A DNA stretch of 64,000 bases from Gemmatimonadaceae bacterium. GTDB taxonomy: Bacteria > Gemmatimonadota > Gemmatimonadetes > Gemmatimonadales > Gemmatimonadaceae. Below, one piece after another: positions 21,234 to 32,360 of this stretch. A program made the translations under genes and the position numbers. A model generated the notes under the pieces. The model did not search any database. It had not been told where the DNA came from and saw only the letters and a program-made list of their open reading frames with translations. How positions within the stretch are numbered: the stretch's first letter is position 1; the number at the start of each line of letters is the position of its first letter. The DNA lies in NCBI GenBank assembly GCA_036504815.1, contig DASXUN010000001.1:31218-95217 (forward strand), given 5' to 3'.

Positions 21234-22388
21234 GTGACCCAGAATCGCCGTGATTTTCTCAAGCAGTCGTCACTGATCGCCGGTTCGGCGGCCGCGGCCG
21301 CGCTGGTGGCGCCCGCCGATGCGGCCGCGGTGCGCCGCCCCCGCGCCAGGCCTTCGGGCAAGCCGCGGCTCGCGCTGCGCTTTCGCCCGTATACGCTGGA
21401 GCTGAAGCACGTCTTCACCATCGCCAACTCCTCGCGCACCACCACGCCGGTGGTGCTCACCGAGGTCGAGTACGACGGCGTGATCGGCTACGGCGAGGCG
21501 TCGATGCCGCCGTATCTCGGCGAGTCGCACGCGTCGGTCACGGACTTCCTGTCGCGCGTGGACCTGTCGAAGTACGACAATCCGTTCGAGCTCGACACGA
21601 TCCTGCGCGACATCGACGCGATCACCTCGGGCAACACGGCGGCGAAGGCGTCGGTGGACATCGCGCTGCACGACCTGCTGGGCCGCCTGATGAAGCAGCC
21701 GTGGTACAACATCTGGGGCTTCAACGCCGCCCGGACGCCGTACACCTCGTTCACCATCGGCATCGACACGCAGGACGTCGTGCGGCAGAAGACGAAGGAG
21801 GCCGCCGAGTTCAAGGTGCTGAAGGTCAAGCTCGGGCGCGACACCGACAAGATGATGATCGAGACCATCCGCTCGGTGACGAACACGCCGATCACGGCCG
21901 ACGTGAACCAGGGGTGGCGAGACCGCGCCGTCGCGCTCGACATGCTCTTCTGGCTGAAGGAGCGCGGCGTGGTGATGGTGGAGCAGCCGATGCCCAAGGA
22001 GCAGGTGGACGACCTGGCGTGGCTGACCGAGCGGAGCCCGCTCCCCATCATCGGCGACGAGGGCGTGCAGCGCCTCACCGACATTCCGCACGCCAAGGGC
22101 GTCTATCACGGCATCAACATCAAGCTGATGAAGTGCACCGGCATGCGCGAGGCGCACAAGATGATCGTGCTCGCGCGGTCGCTGGGCCTGAAGGTGATGC
22201 TGGGCTGCATGACGGAGACGTCGTGCGCCATCTCCGCCGCGTCGCACCTGTCGCCGATGGTGGACTGGGCCGATCTGGACGGCGCGCTGCTCATCGGCAA
22301 CGACGTGTACGACGGCACGAAGGTCGTGGACGGCAAGGTCACGCTGCTCGACCGGCCCGGGATCGGCGTGGAGAAGCTCAAGAAGTAG
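21234..22388 (+). CDS. Tat-exported dipeptide epimerase (enolase superfamily)
   Basis: Enolase-superfamily enzyme of the L-Ala-D/L-Glu epimerase group, which interconverts epimers of dipeptides released from murein. The N-terminus NRRDFLKQSSLIAGSAAAAA is a twin-arginine signal, so the enzyme is predicted to act outside the cytoplasm. Catalytic residues are visible as the K-x-K pair Lys197/Lys199 (LKVKLG), metal ligands Asp223 (TADVNQGW), Glu in VEQPMPKE and Asp in IGDEGVQ, and a second-side Lys in NIKLMKCTG. Start GTG 21234 with AGGAA 7 nt upstream. Convergent neighbour is a secreted C40 peptidase of the same pathway type. Substrate specificity could also be another dipeptide. Confidence 0.85.
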   Translation: MTQNRRDFLKQSSLIAGSAAAAALVAPADAAAVRRPRARPSGKPRLALRFRPYTLELKHVFTIANSSRTTTPVVLTEVEYDGVIGYGEASMPPYLGESHASVTDFLSRVDLSKYDNPFELDTILRDIDAITSGNTAAKASVDIALHDLLGRLMKQPWYNIWGFNAARTPYTSFTIGIDTQDVVRQKTKEAAEFKVLKVKLGRDTDKMMIETIRSVTNTPITADVNQGWRDRAVALDMLFWLKERGVVMVEQPMPKEQVDDLAWLTERSPLPIIGDEGVQRLTDIPHAKGVYHGINIKLMKCTGMREAHKMIVLARSLGLKVMLGCMTETSCAISAASHLSPMVDWADLDGALLIGNDVYDGTKVVDGKVTLLDRPGIGVEKLKK

Positions 22389-22411
22389 CGCCCTGCCCCC
22401 TCGATACGATT

Positions 22412-22441
22412 CGCGGCGAACGGAGCGTTCCGTTCGCCGCG
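22412..22441. terminator. 13-bp perfect stem between convergent genes
   Basis: cgcggcgaacgga / tccgttcgccgcg with loop gcgt, 24 nt after the epimerase stop and 25 nt from the end of the C40 peptidase gene. Followed on the plus strand by ttctcatct, so it may serve both directions. Confidence 0.75.
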
Positions 22442-22465
22442 TTCTCATCTAGCCTCCAGGAACGG

Positions 22466-23647
22466 CTAGGGCTGCACCCGCGGCGGCACGGCCCCGATGA
22501 TGCGCCGCGCGCGCACGAGGTTCTTGAGCAGCCCGTCGTTGAAGTTGGCCGCCGCGGGGTTGAAGCTGTCGATGCGCACGCCGGCGCCGCCCGGCGTGTG
22601 GATAAACTGCTTGTCCTGCAGGTAGATCGCGACGTGGGTGATGCGTTCGGACTGCTCGGCGGTCGCCTTGCGCCCGAAGAAGAGCAGGTCGCCCTTGGCC
22701 AGGTGCCGGAAGTCGTCGCCCACCGGGACTTCGTTCCCCATCTGCGCCTGCTGGTTCGCGTCGCGATTCAGCTCCAGCCCGTTGAGCCGGAAGACGTTCT
22801 TCGTGAAGCCGGAGCAGTCCATGCCCTTGGGCGACGTGCCGCCCCACAGGTACGGGACGCCGATGAAACGCTTGGCGGTAAGCTCGACGTTGTCCGCGGT
22901 CAGCTTGCGGGTCGCTCTCCACCTCGCGTAATCCGCGACGAGCGTGCGCTGAATGAAGCCCTTGCGGCCGTCCGGGGTCTCCACGGCACGCCACGCCCCG
23001 CGCACGCCATCGTCCTTGAACAGCACGCCGGGGACTGCGTCGCTCACCGGCAACGACGTGGTGTCCGGCTTGCTGCGCACGACGCCGAAGTAGGCGGTCA
23101 TGATCACGCGGGGTCCGTTCTGCCAGGCGTCCACGCCGGCCTGCTGGGTCAGGTGCATCGCCACCCCCTCGAGCCAGCCGAGGTACTGGTCCGGACCCTG
23201 CACGTAGTACCAGTCGCCCTGGCGCTTGAGCAGCTTCACGACCATCCCCATCATCACCTGCGTGGCCAGTTCCGCGGAGTGGGCGGGATTGGAACGCACG
23301 TTGCCGACGCTGACCTTCACGATGCCAAACGGCGTGCCCGCCAGCGCGGGATCGGGGAGGACGCGGATGCTGTCGACCACCGGCGCCAGTTTCGCGGCCG
23401 CGAGGGCGGCGAGGACGTCACGGCGGGCCGCTTCCTGATCGACGTCGCCACGCACGAGAACCTGGGTGGCCTGCTGCACGCAGGTGACGTCGAAGACCGC
23501 CACGCGGCGGTCGGGCGCGTAGCGCGCCTTGACGGCGGCGACCGCGGATTTGCACGGATCGTCCTGCGCCCCCGCGCCGGAGGGCGTCGCCGCCAGCAAG
23601 CAGAGGACGAGCGCAAGCAGCGGCAGGTGTTCGTTTCGACGCATCAT
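22466..23647 (-). CDS. Secreted C40 (NlpC/P60) peptidase with two SH3b domains
   Basis: A 393-residue exported cysteine peptidase. Signal peptide: MMRRNEHLPLLALVLCLLAA up to about residue 27. Two bacterial SH3-like segments precede the catalytic domain (about 110-170, NVRSNPAHSAELATQVMMG, and 190-245, GVVRSKPDTT). The NlpC/P60 core has Cys278 (GMDCSGFTKNVF), the His in ERITHVAIYL and a further His in FIHTPG. The domain order is that of gamma-D-glutamyl-L-diamino-acid endopeptidases such as YkfC. Start ATG 23647 with GGAAGG 5 nt upstream. The open frame extends to 23908 without similarity. It pairs functionally with the convergent epimerase gene. Confidence 0.88.
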   Translation of the reverse strand: MMRRNEHLPLLALVLCLLAATPSGAGAQDDPCKSAVAAVKARYAPDRRVAVFDVTCVQQATQVLVRGDVDQEAARRDVLAALAAAKLAPVVDSIRVLPDPALAGTPFGIVKVSVGNVRSNPAHSAELATQVMMGMVVKLLKRQGDWYYVQGPDQYLGWLEGVAMHLTQQAGVDAWQNGPRVIMTAYFGVVRSKPDTTSLPVSDAVPGVLFKDDGVRGAWRAVETPDGRKGFIQRTLVADYARWRATRKLTADNVELTAKRFIGVPYLWGGTSPKGMDCSGFTKNVFRLNGLELNRDANQQAQMGNEVPVGDDFRHLAKGDLLFFGRKATAEQSERITHVAIYLQDKQFIHTPGGAGVRIDSFNPAAANFNDGLLKNLVRARRIIGAVPPRVQP

Positions 23648-23906
23648 GACGGCCTTCCAGAGAGGCATGTGGGCCAAGGGGACCCCTGGAAATTGCCCGT
23701 GCGCGACAGGCGACGCCAGACGACGGGTGCCGTGCCGCACGTGAGGTGACGCCTGACGTTCCTGCCCTGCAATCGTCGGAGCGAGGACGGGCCGGTGAAA
23801 CCGTATATTGAATGCGACCGGCCGCGCGCTCAGTCGACGTCGCGCGCGCCGACCTGGACCCAGCCCATCACTCGCGCGACGCGTCAGCTCATTGAGCATC
23901 CGACCC

Positions 23907-24365
23907 ATGCCACTACTGCAATTGCTGCACGAACGCGGCGAAGCGATCGTCGACGAGGCCTTCCAGGCGATGGTTCGCTCGCACCTGAAGAGTTACGAGC
24001 AGGCGGGAATGGAGCAGACCCGTGCGCGCCTGCACGATCTCTATCGCCTGTCGGTGGACGCGATCGCCGAGCGGAAACTGGGACCACTGCTCCGGCATGC
24101 CGAGCGGGTGGCCAGCGAACGGTTCGCCGCCGGATTCGACCTGTGGGAGGTGCAGACCGCGTTCAATGTGCTGGAGGAGGCGATCTGGACGCGGGTGATC
24201 AAGGAGCTTCCGCCCGAGCAGTACGCGGAGGCGCTGGGGCTCGTGGGCACGGTCCTCGGCGCCGGCAAGGACGCGCTCGCCCGCGCCTACGTGACGCTGG
24301 CCAGCAAGACCAAGTCGCCCACGCTGAACCTGCAGTCGCTGTTCAGCGGGTCGGTGGGGACGTAG
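23907..24365 (+). CDS. Small helical protein, possibly RsbRD N-terminal-like
   Basis: A 152-residue all-helical soluble protein (LLQLLHERGEAIVDEAFQAM, ARLHDLYRLSVDAIAERKLG, FAAGFDLWEVQTAFNVLEEA). The pattern of an aromatic/Arg-rich helix bundle with FDLWEVQTAFN resembles the N-terminal sensory domain of RsbR-type stressosome proteins, but the STAS domain is absent. Start ATG 23907; the 259-bp gap upstream holds the divergent promoters of this gene and the C40 peptidase, with a possible -10 TATATT near 23806. It ends 8 nt before the convergent hydrolase gene. Function not assigned. Confidence 0.6.
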   Translation: MPLLQLLHERGEAIVDEAFQAMVRSHLKSYEQAGMEQTRARLHDLYRLSVDAIAERKLGPLLRHAERVASERFAAGFDLWEVQTAFNVLEEAIWTRVIKELPPEQYAEALGLVGTVLGAGKDALARAYVTLASKTKSPTLNLQSLFSGSVGT

Positions 24366-24372
24366 CGCGCCG

Positions 24373-25743
24373 CTACTTCTTCTTCGCCGGCTGGGTCAGC
24401 CCGTTCTGGTGGAGCACGAGGCCCGTGACGACGCCGGTGCTGTCCTTGGTGAACGTGACCTGCGCGTCCACCACCTTCAGGAAGAATTCGTCTTCCTTTT
24501 CCGCGAAGAGTGGAAAGCGCGGCTGCCCCGTGGGCTGGGCGAATAGCTGGATCCCTTCGCGCGTGATGACGATGGCGAACGTCGGCGCGAGCTCGAAGGT
24601 GCCCACGTAGCGCTCGAGCGTCGCCTCGGGGAGCGGCACCGCGGTGCGCTTCTTCGGCACGGGCGGGACGGGGAAGCCCGGCTCGAGCAGGCGGAATCCG
24701 ATCTCATCGACGCTGTTCGATGTATTGGCGAGCACCACCACCGCGTCGCCCGTCTTCTCGCTATAGCCGGTGAAGGTGCGATAGCCACCGGTGCCGCCAT
24801 TGTGGAACACGATCACGTTCCCCGACGGAAGGCGCAGGCGATGCCAGGCGAGTCCCAAGGTGATGGCCGGCGAGCCTCCGGGACGCCGCGCGCCGTGGGC
24901 GAGCGCCAGTGTCGGCCCGAGCGGTGTCGACGTCGAATCCGCATTGGCGCGAATGAACGTGAGCATGTCGCGCACGGTGGATCGCAGCGCACCGGCGCCC
25001 TCGAGCGTCGGGAGGTCCCAGTTCGCGACGACGGCACCATCCGGACCGTGGCCGGGTGCGAGGCGCGTGCGCATGCCCTTGTCCAGCGCGATGCGCGTGT
25101 CGTTCATCTTCAACGGCGCGAGCACGCGCTCCGTCACCAGCGCCTCGTAGCTCTTGCCCGCATGCAAGGCGAGGGCGTGGCCGAGCAAACCCATGCCGAG
25201 ATTGGAGTATTCGTACTTCTCGCCAATGCCGCGCGGCAGCTGGTACGACTTCAGGAAGTCGTAGAGCTGCGCGGGCGTGTAGTCGGCGTACGGATTGGCC
25301 GCGTCCTTCGGGCTGAAGTTCGCCGGCATCCGCGGCAGGCCCGAGGTCTGCGTTGCAAGGTCGAGCAGCGTGATCTGCTTGCCGTCCCGCGCGGGGACGA
25401 CGGTGCCGGGCGGCAGGTACTTCGCCACCGGATCGTCGAGCGCGACCTCGCCCTTGCGCACCATGTCGGCGAGGATGGCGGTCGTGAACGTCTTCGTGAT
25501 CGAACCGATCTCGAAGACCGTGCGGTCGTCGAATGGCGCGACGCCGGCGTTCGGTCCGTAGGCGAGGGTGCGGCGTGCCCCGCTCTTGTCCACCAGCCCC
25601 ACCGCGACCCCGGCCCACAACCCCGCGTCTACGCGCGGCTGGATGATGGCGCGAATGGAGGAGTCGGCGGGAAGCTGCGCGGAAAGCGGCGCCGCCAGGA
25701 CGAGAGTCGCGAGACTCGCCTGCAGAACGCGGGAGGAGAACAT
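24373..25743 (-). CDS. Secreted serine hydrolase of the class C beta-lactamase fold
   Basis: A 456-residue exported protein with a signal peptide (MFSSRVLQASLATLVLAAPL, cleavage near residue 22). The active-site S-x-x-K is SITK in FEIGSITKTFTT, the Tyr motif is YSN in KYEYSNLGMG, and the third motif is HNG (VFHNGGTGGYR) in place of KTG. An extra C-terminal domain of about 100 residues (RYVGTFELAPTFAIVITREG) is of the lipocalin-like type often attached to such hydrolases. It probably acts on D-Ala peptides or esters in the envelope rather than on antibiotics. The promoter region is occupied by family G and 13-bp repeats. Confidence 0.9.
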   Translation of the reverse strand: MFSSRVLQASLATLVLAAPLSAQLPADSSIRAIIQPRVDAGLWAGVAVGLVDKSGARRTLAYGPNAGVAPFDDRTVFEIGSITKTFTTAILADMVRKGEVALDDPVAKYLPPGTVVPARDGKQITLLDLATQTSGLPRMPANFSPKDAANPYADYTPAQLYDFLKSYQLPRGIGEKYEYSNLGMGLLGHALALHAGKSYEALVTERVLAPLKMNDTRIALDKGMRTRLAPGHGPDGAVVANWDLPTLEGAGALRSTVRDMLTFIRANADSTSTPLGPTLALAHGARRPGGSPAITLGLAWHRLRLPSGNVIVFHNGGTGGYRTFTGYSEKTGDAVVVLANTSNSVDEIGFRLLEPGFPVPPVPKKRTAVPLPEATLERYVGTFELAPTFAIVITREGIQLFAQPTGQPRFPLFAEKEDEFFLKVVDAQVTFTKDSTGVVTGLVLHQNGLTQPAKKK

Positions 25744-25753
25744 GGCGGCGGGA

Positions 25754-25980
25754 TGATTGAGGATGGGGAATCCGGAACGGGATTACTGATTACGACTACG
25801 GACGGCGACCGGCGATTGTTTAGCGCGGATCGCCGTGCGTGATCGCCGTGCGTGATCGCCGTGCGTGATTGCCGTGCGTGGTCGCCGTGCGTGGTCGCCG
25901 TGCTGGGTCGCCGCCGTGGGTCCTATCGCCCATCGCGATCCGCAATCGTAATCCGCTATCGCAATCCGAATTCCCAATCC
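25754..25980. repeat. Inverted family G repeats flanking a 13-bp tandem array
   Basis: The left copy (25754-25821) begins gattgaggatggggaatccg; the right copy (about 25935-25985) is in reverse orientation and reaches into the stop codon of the nucleoside phosphorylase gene. Between them lies the 13-bp array at 25828-25904. The right copy itself steps with a 13-bp period (cggattgcgatag, cggattacgattg, cggatcgcgatgg on the minus strand). The whole 237-bp gap is repeat. Confidence 0.88.
25828..25904 (+). repeat. 13-bp tandem repeat, six copies
   Basis: Units gatcgccgtgcgt (three exact copies, 25828-25866), then gattgccgtgcgt, ggtcgccgtgcgt and a last ggtcgccgtgct. Copy number is likely to vary between strains. 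It is the most regular array in the window. Confidence 0.95.
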
Positions 25981-27318
25981 TCAATCAGCCGTAACCGCCT
26001 GAACCCCACCCACCGTGACCCGATGGCTGACGAGCGCCGCCGGCGTGAAGGGCTCGTCGCCGATCACCACGGCCTCGGCGATGCACGCCCTGCCGGCCGC
26101 GATCCCATGGGCGTCGCGCGCGTAGATCACGGCCAGCGGCTGGCCACGCGTGGCGTGCTGGCCCGGACGCACGAGGATTCGGAACCCGACGGACGGGTCC
26201 ACCGCATCCTCCATCGTCAGGCGGCCGCCGCCCAGCGTGATGATGCCGCGGCCGATGACGCGCGGCGCGACCGTCTGCACGATGCCCGCGCGCGGCGCCG
26301 TCACCATCGCCTGCTCCTTCGCCTGCGGCAGCACGCCCTTGGGATCGTCCACCACGCGTGGGTCGCCGCCCTGCGCCTCGACGATCTGCCGGAACTTCTC
26401 GAGCGCCGCCCCGGTGCGCAGCGCGTCCTCGAGCACGGGACGCGCCGCACCGACGTCCACGGCCAGTTTCGCAAGGACCATCATCTCCGCGCCGAGCGCG
26501 AGGGTGACCTCGCGGGTGTCGGCCGGGCCGCCGCCGCGCAGCACCTCGAGACTTTCCTCGATCTCGAGCGCGTTGCCACAGGCGACGCCGAGTGGATGCG
26601 CCATGGAGGTCATGAGGGCGACCGTCGGACAGCCGCACCGCTCGCCGATCGCCACCATCGTCCGGGCCAGGGTGAGCGCCCGGTCGAGTTCGGGCATGAA
26701 GGCCCCGGCCCCCGTCTTGACGTCGAGCACCAGGCCGTTGAGCCCCTCCGCCAGCTTCTTGCTCATGATGGAGGCCGCGATGAGCGGAATCGCTTCCACC
26801 GTCGCCGTGGCGTCGCGCAGGGCATACAGCTTCTTGTCGGCCGGCGCGATCTCACCCGTCTGCCCGATGAGCGCACACCCCACGCGTTCCACCTGGGCCT
26901 TTGCCTCGGCGAGCGAGAGGCGGGTGTTGAAGCCCGGGATGGACTCGAGCTTGTCGAGCGTCCCCCCGGTGTGGCCGAGCCCACGGCCGCTCATCATGGG
27001 CACGGCGATGCCGCAGGCGGCCACGAGCGGAGCGAGCGGAATCGACACCTTGTCGCCGACGCCGCCCGTGGAGTGCTTGTCGATGACGGGCATGCCCAGC
27101 CGAGAGAGATCGAGGCGGCCACCGCTGTTGAGCATCCCTTCCATGAGGGCGAAGCCTTCCTCGTCGTCCAGGCCGCGGAAGAAGATGGCCATGAGGAGGG
27201 CGGCAACCTGATAGTCCGGAAAGTTCCCGGCGGCATACTCGGCGGCGAACGTCTGCAACTCGGCCGGGGTCAGCCGGCCGCCGTCGCGTTTCTTGAGAAT
27301 GAGGTCCAGGAGGTGCAT
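25981..27318 (-). CDS. pdp: Thymidine/pyrimidine-nucleoside phosphorylase
   Basis: Phosphorolyses pyrimidine (deoxy)nucleosides to base and (deoxy)ribose-1-phosphate. Landmarks are the phosphate-binding KHSTGGVGDKVSI near residue 80, SGRGLGHTGGTLDKLESIPG near 110, the substrate-binding SMSKKLAEG-like ASIMSKKLAEGLNGLVLDVK and the C-terminal domain VGFRILVRPGQHATRGQPL. At 445 aa it fits both DeoA and Pdp; choosing between them needs alignment. Start ATG 27318 (MHLLDLILKKRDGG). No other nucleoside-catabolism gene is adjacent, though thymidine kinase is encoded at 55531. Confidence 0.9.
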   Translation of the reverse strand: MHLLDLILKKRDGGRLTPAELQTFAAEYAAGNFPDYQVAALLMAIFFRGLDDEEGFALMEGMLNSGGRLDLSRLGMPVIDKHSTGGVGDKVSIPLAPLVAACGIAVPMMSGRGLGHTGGTLDKLESIPGFNTRLSLAEAKAQVERVGCALIGQTGEIAPADKKLYALRDATATVEAIPLIAASIMSKKLAEGLNGLVLDVKTGAGAFMPELDRALTLARTMVAIGERCGCPTVALMTSMAHPLGVACGNALEIEESLEVLRGGGPADTREVTLALGAEMMVLAKLAVDVGAARPVLEDALRTGAALEKFRQIVEAQGGDPRVVDDPKGVLPQAKEQAMVTAPRAGIVQTVAPRVIGRGIITLGGGRLTMEDAVDPSVGFRILVRPGQHATRGQPLAVIYARDAHGIAAGRACIAEAVVIGDEPFTPAALVSHRVTVGGVQAVTAD

Positions 27319-27447
27319 TGACCGTGTGGCGACGCGCCCCGTACGTTCCCCCGTGGGCCGGAAACGGGCGCACGCCCCCGGTCATACGCACTACGACGCA
27401 CTGCGGGAAATGTCACGGGCTCGACGCCCATACGCAGGGAGGCAGGC

Positions 27448-28239
27448 TTGACCAGTCCCACGCCGAATCCGGTCGACGCCGGTGAGGAAATCACGCGCTT
27501 GCAAGCGCGCGTGCGCGAGCTGACGCGCGAGAAGGAACACCTGCTGGCGATCGTGGACATCCTGCAGGAGATCTCCAGCTCGCTGCACTTCGTGGACATC
27601 CTGCAGACCATCGCGGGGAAGCTGGGACAGACGTTCGGCCTCGACCGCTGTTCGATCTTTCTCGCGGGCGAACGCGAGGGCGTGCGGCTGGTGGCGAGCT
27701 ACGAGGATCCGTCGATCCGCAACCTCGTGGTGGATCTCGACCGGTATCCGGAGCTCAAGCGCGCCTTCGACAGCGGCGAGACGGTCTTCATTCCCGACGC
27801 GGCCAACGATCCCGCGTACCTGAGCGTCCGCTCGGAACTGAACGCGCGCAACGTGCGCTCGATCATCGTCGTCCCGATTCGGTGGCGGCAGGATGTGATC
27901 GGGGCGATCTTTCTGCGGACGGAGCGCGACGCCATGCCGTTCTCGGACGCCGACGTGCGGTTCACGCAGGTGGTCGCCGAGCTCACGGCCAAGGCGCTGC
28001 GCAACGCGCACAGGTTCGAGGCGCTGCTTCGTTCGACCGAGGACAAGCAGCACGAGTCGCGCCGGGCCGATCTCGAACGGATCGCGCTGGTGGCCTTCCT
28101 GCGCCGCCTGCTCGACCGCTACGCCGGCACGCAGGACCACATGTGGGCCGAAACCCTGTTGCCCAAGGCCTCGGATGAAGAACTCGAGCGCCTCGTCGAA
28201 GTGGCGCTGAATGTCGTCGCCGAAGAAGCCAAGGGCTGA
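27448..28239 (+). CDS. GAF-domain sensory protein
   Basis: A 263-residue protein: coiled-coil N-terminus (residues 12-35, ITRLQARVRELTREKEHLLA), a GAF domain (about 45-190, LGQTFGLDRCSIFLAGEREG, SIIVVPIRWRQDVIGAIFL) and a helical C-terminal tail (200-263). No kinase or cyclase output domain is attached, so it may be a response component, or a ligand sensor acting through protein contacts. TTG start 27448 with GGGAGG at 27437-27442. It is followed 20 nt later by a ferritin gene, suggesting a redox or iron-related co-expression, but this is only inference. Confidence 0.85.
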   Translation: MTSPTPNPVDAGEEITRLQARVRELTREKEHLLAIVDILQEISSSLHFVDILQTIAGKLGQTFGLDRCSIFLAGEREGVRLVASYEDPSIRNLVVDLDRYPELKRAFDSGETVFIPDAANDPAYLSVRSELNARNVRSIIVVPIRWRQDVIGAIFLRTERDAMPFSDADVRFTQVVAELTAKALRNAHRFEALLRSTEDKQHESRRADLERIALVAFLRRLLDRYAGTQDHMWAETLLPKASDEELERLVEVALNVVAEEAKG

Positions 28240-28258
28240 ACCTCCGAGGAGCACCGCC

Positions 28259-30891
<2,633 letters not shown>

Positions 30892-30908
30892 CCCCTTCTT
30901 TGACGCAT

Positions 30909-31466
30909 ATGGCCACCAACTTCGCGCTCGCCTCGACATCGCTCGTCGCGCTTCCCCGCCAGTCGCTCGCCGCGCTGCGCTCGGCCCTCATCCGCGACCT
31001 CGGCGGCAACTACGCGACGTATCTGCAGGAGTCCGGTTACGCCGGGGGCGAAGCCATCTTCGCGGCGTTTCGCGAGTGGCTCGCGGCCCGCGGTGGAAAC
31101 GCCGAGGGTGTGAGCTTCGCGGAGTTCCAGGGTCTTGCCGCCGAATTCTTCAGGGACACCGGCTGGGGGACGCTCGCCATCGGCACCTTGCACGACGTGG
31201 TCATCACGCTGGATTCCACGGATTGGGCCGAGGCCGACCCGACGCTCAACATCGGCTTTCCGGCCTGCTACTACTCGATGGGACTGCTGGCCGATTTCTT
31301 CGGCCGGCTGGCCGAGGCGCCGCTCGCGTGCTACGAAGTGGAGTGTCGCTCAAACGGCGCGCCGCGCTGCCGTTTCCTGCTGGGGAGCGCCGAGGTGATT
31401 GGCCAGGTGTACCAGCGGATGAGCGAAGGGGTGGGATATGAGGAGGCGGTGCAGGAACTGGTGTAA
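30909..31466 (+). CDS. V4R-domain protein
   Basis: A 185-residue protein ending in a V4R (4-vinyl reductase-like) domain, recognisable from GFPACYYSMGLLADFFGRL and the Cys motif CYEVECRSNGAPRCRFLLGS (about 130-165). V4R domains bind small hydrophobic or heme/pterin-like ligands and occur in BchJ, heme sensors and regulators; here no DNA-binding or enzyme domain is attached. It starts 17 nt after ligA at ATG 30909. A link with chlorophyll metabolism cannot be inferred from this gene alone. Confidence 0.78.
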   Translation: MATNFALASTSLVALPRQSLAALRSALIRDLGGNYATYLQESGYAGGEAIFAAFREWLAARGGNAEGVSFAEFQGLAAEFFRDTGWGTLAIGTLHDVVITLDSTDWAEADPTLNIGFPACYYSMGLLADFFGRLAEAPLACYEVECRSNGAPRCRFLLGSAEVIGQVYQRMSEGVGYEEAVQELV

Positions 31467-31473
31467 AGCTGGG

Positions 31474-31604
31474 TGATGGCAGAAGGCGTATGGCAGATGG
31501 CGGGTCAAGCCTGAAATGAGCGCCCGGGATCAGCGTGATCACCGGGCGCTTTCCTATTCACCTGCCAACATCCGCCATCTGCCGCCTGCCATCCGCCATC
31601 AGCC
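31474..31604. repeat. Inverted family C heptamer arrays around a terminator hairpin
   Basis: The left array (31474-31508: gatggca, gaaggcg, tatggca, gatggcg) and the right array (31561-31604, the same units in reverse complement) enclose the GC hairpin at 31519-31550. The element fills the 147-bp gap between convergent genes. Confidence 0.88.
31519..31550. terminator. Terminator hairpin between convergent V4R and phosphoribosyltransferase genes
   Basis: agcgcccgg (31519-31527) pairs with ccgggcgct (31542-31550); the interior gatca-gcg-tgatc pairs further. A short ttcc run follows on the plus strand. Confidence 0.75.
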
Positions 31605-31613
31605 AGCCCCCTC

Positions 31614-32162
31614 TCAGTACCCGCCCGGATCATCCAGATACACCGCCTCGTACTTGGGATTCGGGACGAGTTCCCCGTTCATCAGGATTTCCCGATCCCA
31701 CGGGAGCACGATGGTGCTCTCGGTGGCCAGCGCGTAGAAGTCGGGTTCATACGTCCCGCACTTGAACGAGACGGCGGTGCGGACATCGCTGGCGCCGGCA
31801 TTGACGAGCGCCGCCTTGGCGAGGCGCAGGGTCTCGCCGCTGTCGCAGGTCTCGTCGACGAGGAGCACGCGCCGGCCGCGCACTTGGCCGGGGGCGCCGC
31901 CGAGCACCGCCGGCGTCTCGCGCACGTGCGCGGCTCCGAAGCGGCGGCTGACCATGATCGAGTGGAACTCGCAGTCGAGGATGGCGGCGACCACGCAGCC
32001 GGGCACCACGCCGGCGGTGGCGACGCCGACCACGACTTCGGGGACGAAATCGCGGGCCACCTTGAGCGCGAGGGCCCGGGACAGTTCGCCAAAGAGGGGC
32101 CATTCGACGTGCAGGACGCCCTTGGCGGGATCAACGGCAGTCTTGCGGGGTGACAAGGGCAC
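31614..32162 (-). CDS. Phosphoribosyltransferase-domain protein
   Basis: A 182-residue type I PRTase fold protein. The PRPP-binding loop is VLLVDETCDSGETLRLAKAA (about 98-117), slightly divergent from the canonical VDDVxxTG because it has ETCDSG. The first strand (VVVGVATAGVVPGCVVAAIL) contains the usual PRTase loop. It most resembles hypoxanthine/xanthine-guanine PRTases but may be a regulatory or nucleotide-salvage homologue. GTG start at 32162 (MPLSPRKTAVDP). It is divergent from the TPR gene at 32361. Confidence 0.82.
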   Translation of the reverse strand: MPLSPRKTAVDPAKGVLHVEWPLFGELSRALALKVARDFVPEVVVGVATAGVVPGCVVAAILDCEFHSIMVSRRFGAAHVRETPAVLGGAPGQVRGRRVLLVDETCDSGETLRLAKAALVNAGASDVRTAVSFKCGTYEPDFYALATESTIVLPWDREILMNGELVPNPKYEAVYLDDPGGY

Positions 32163-32360
32163 TCCGGAGAAAGGGTGCGGAACGCGGGGTGCACCGGTGA
32201 AGGTATGCGCTGCGCGAGTGGGACGTAAGCGCGGTTGCTGCCCCCGATTGAGGGGGGTAGGTTGTGCCGTTGGAGCCTCGCCGAGCGTCTATAGATGGTT
32301 CCGCTAGCCGCGACCGCGCTGGCGGGCGACATCCCTATCCCTGCGAACCCGCCGCGCCCT

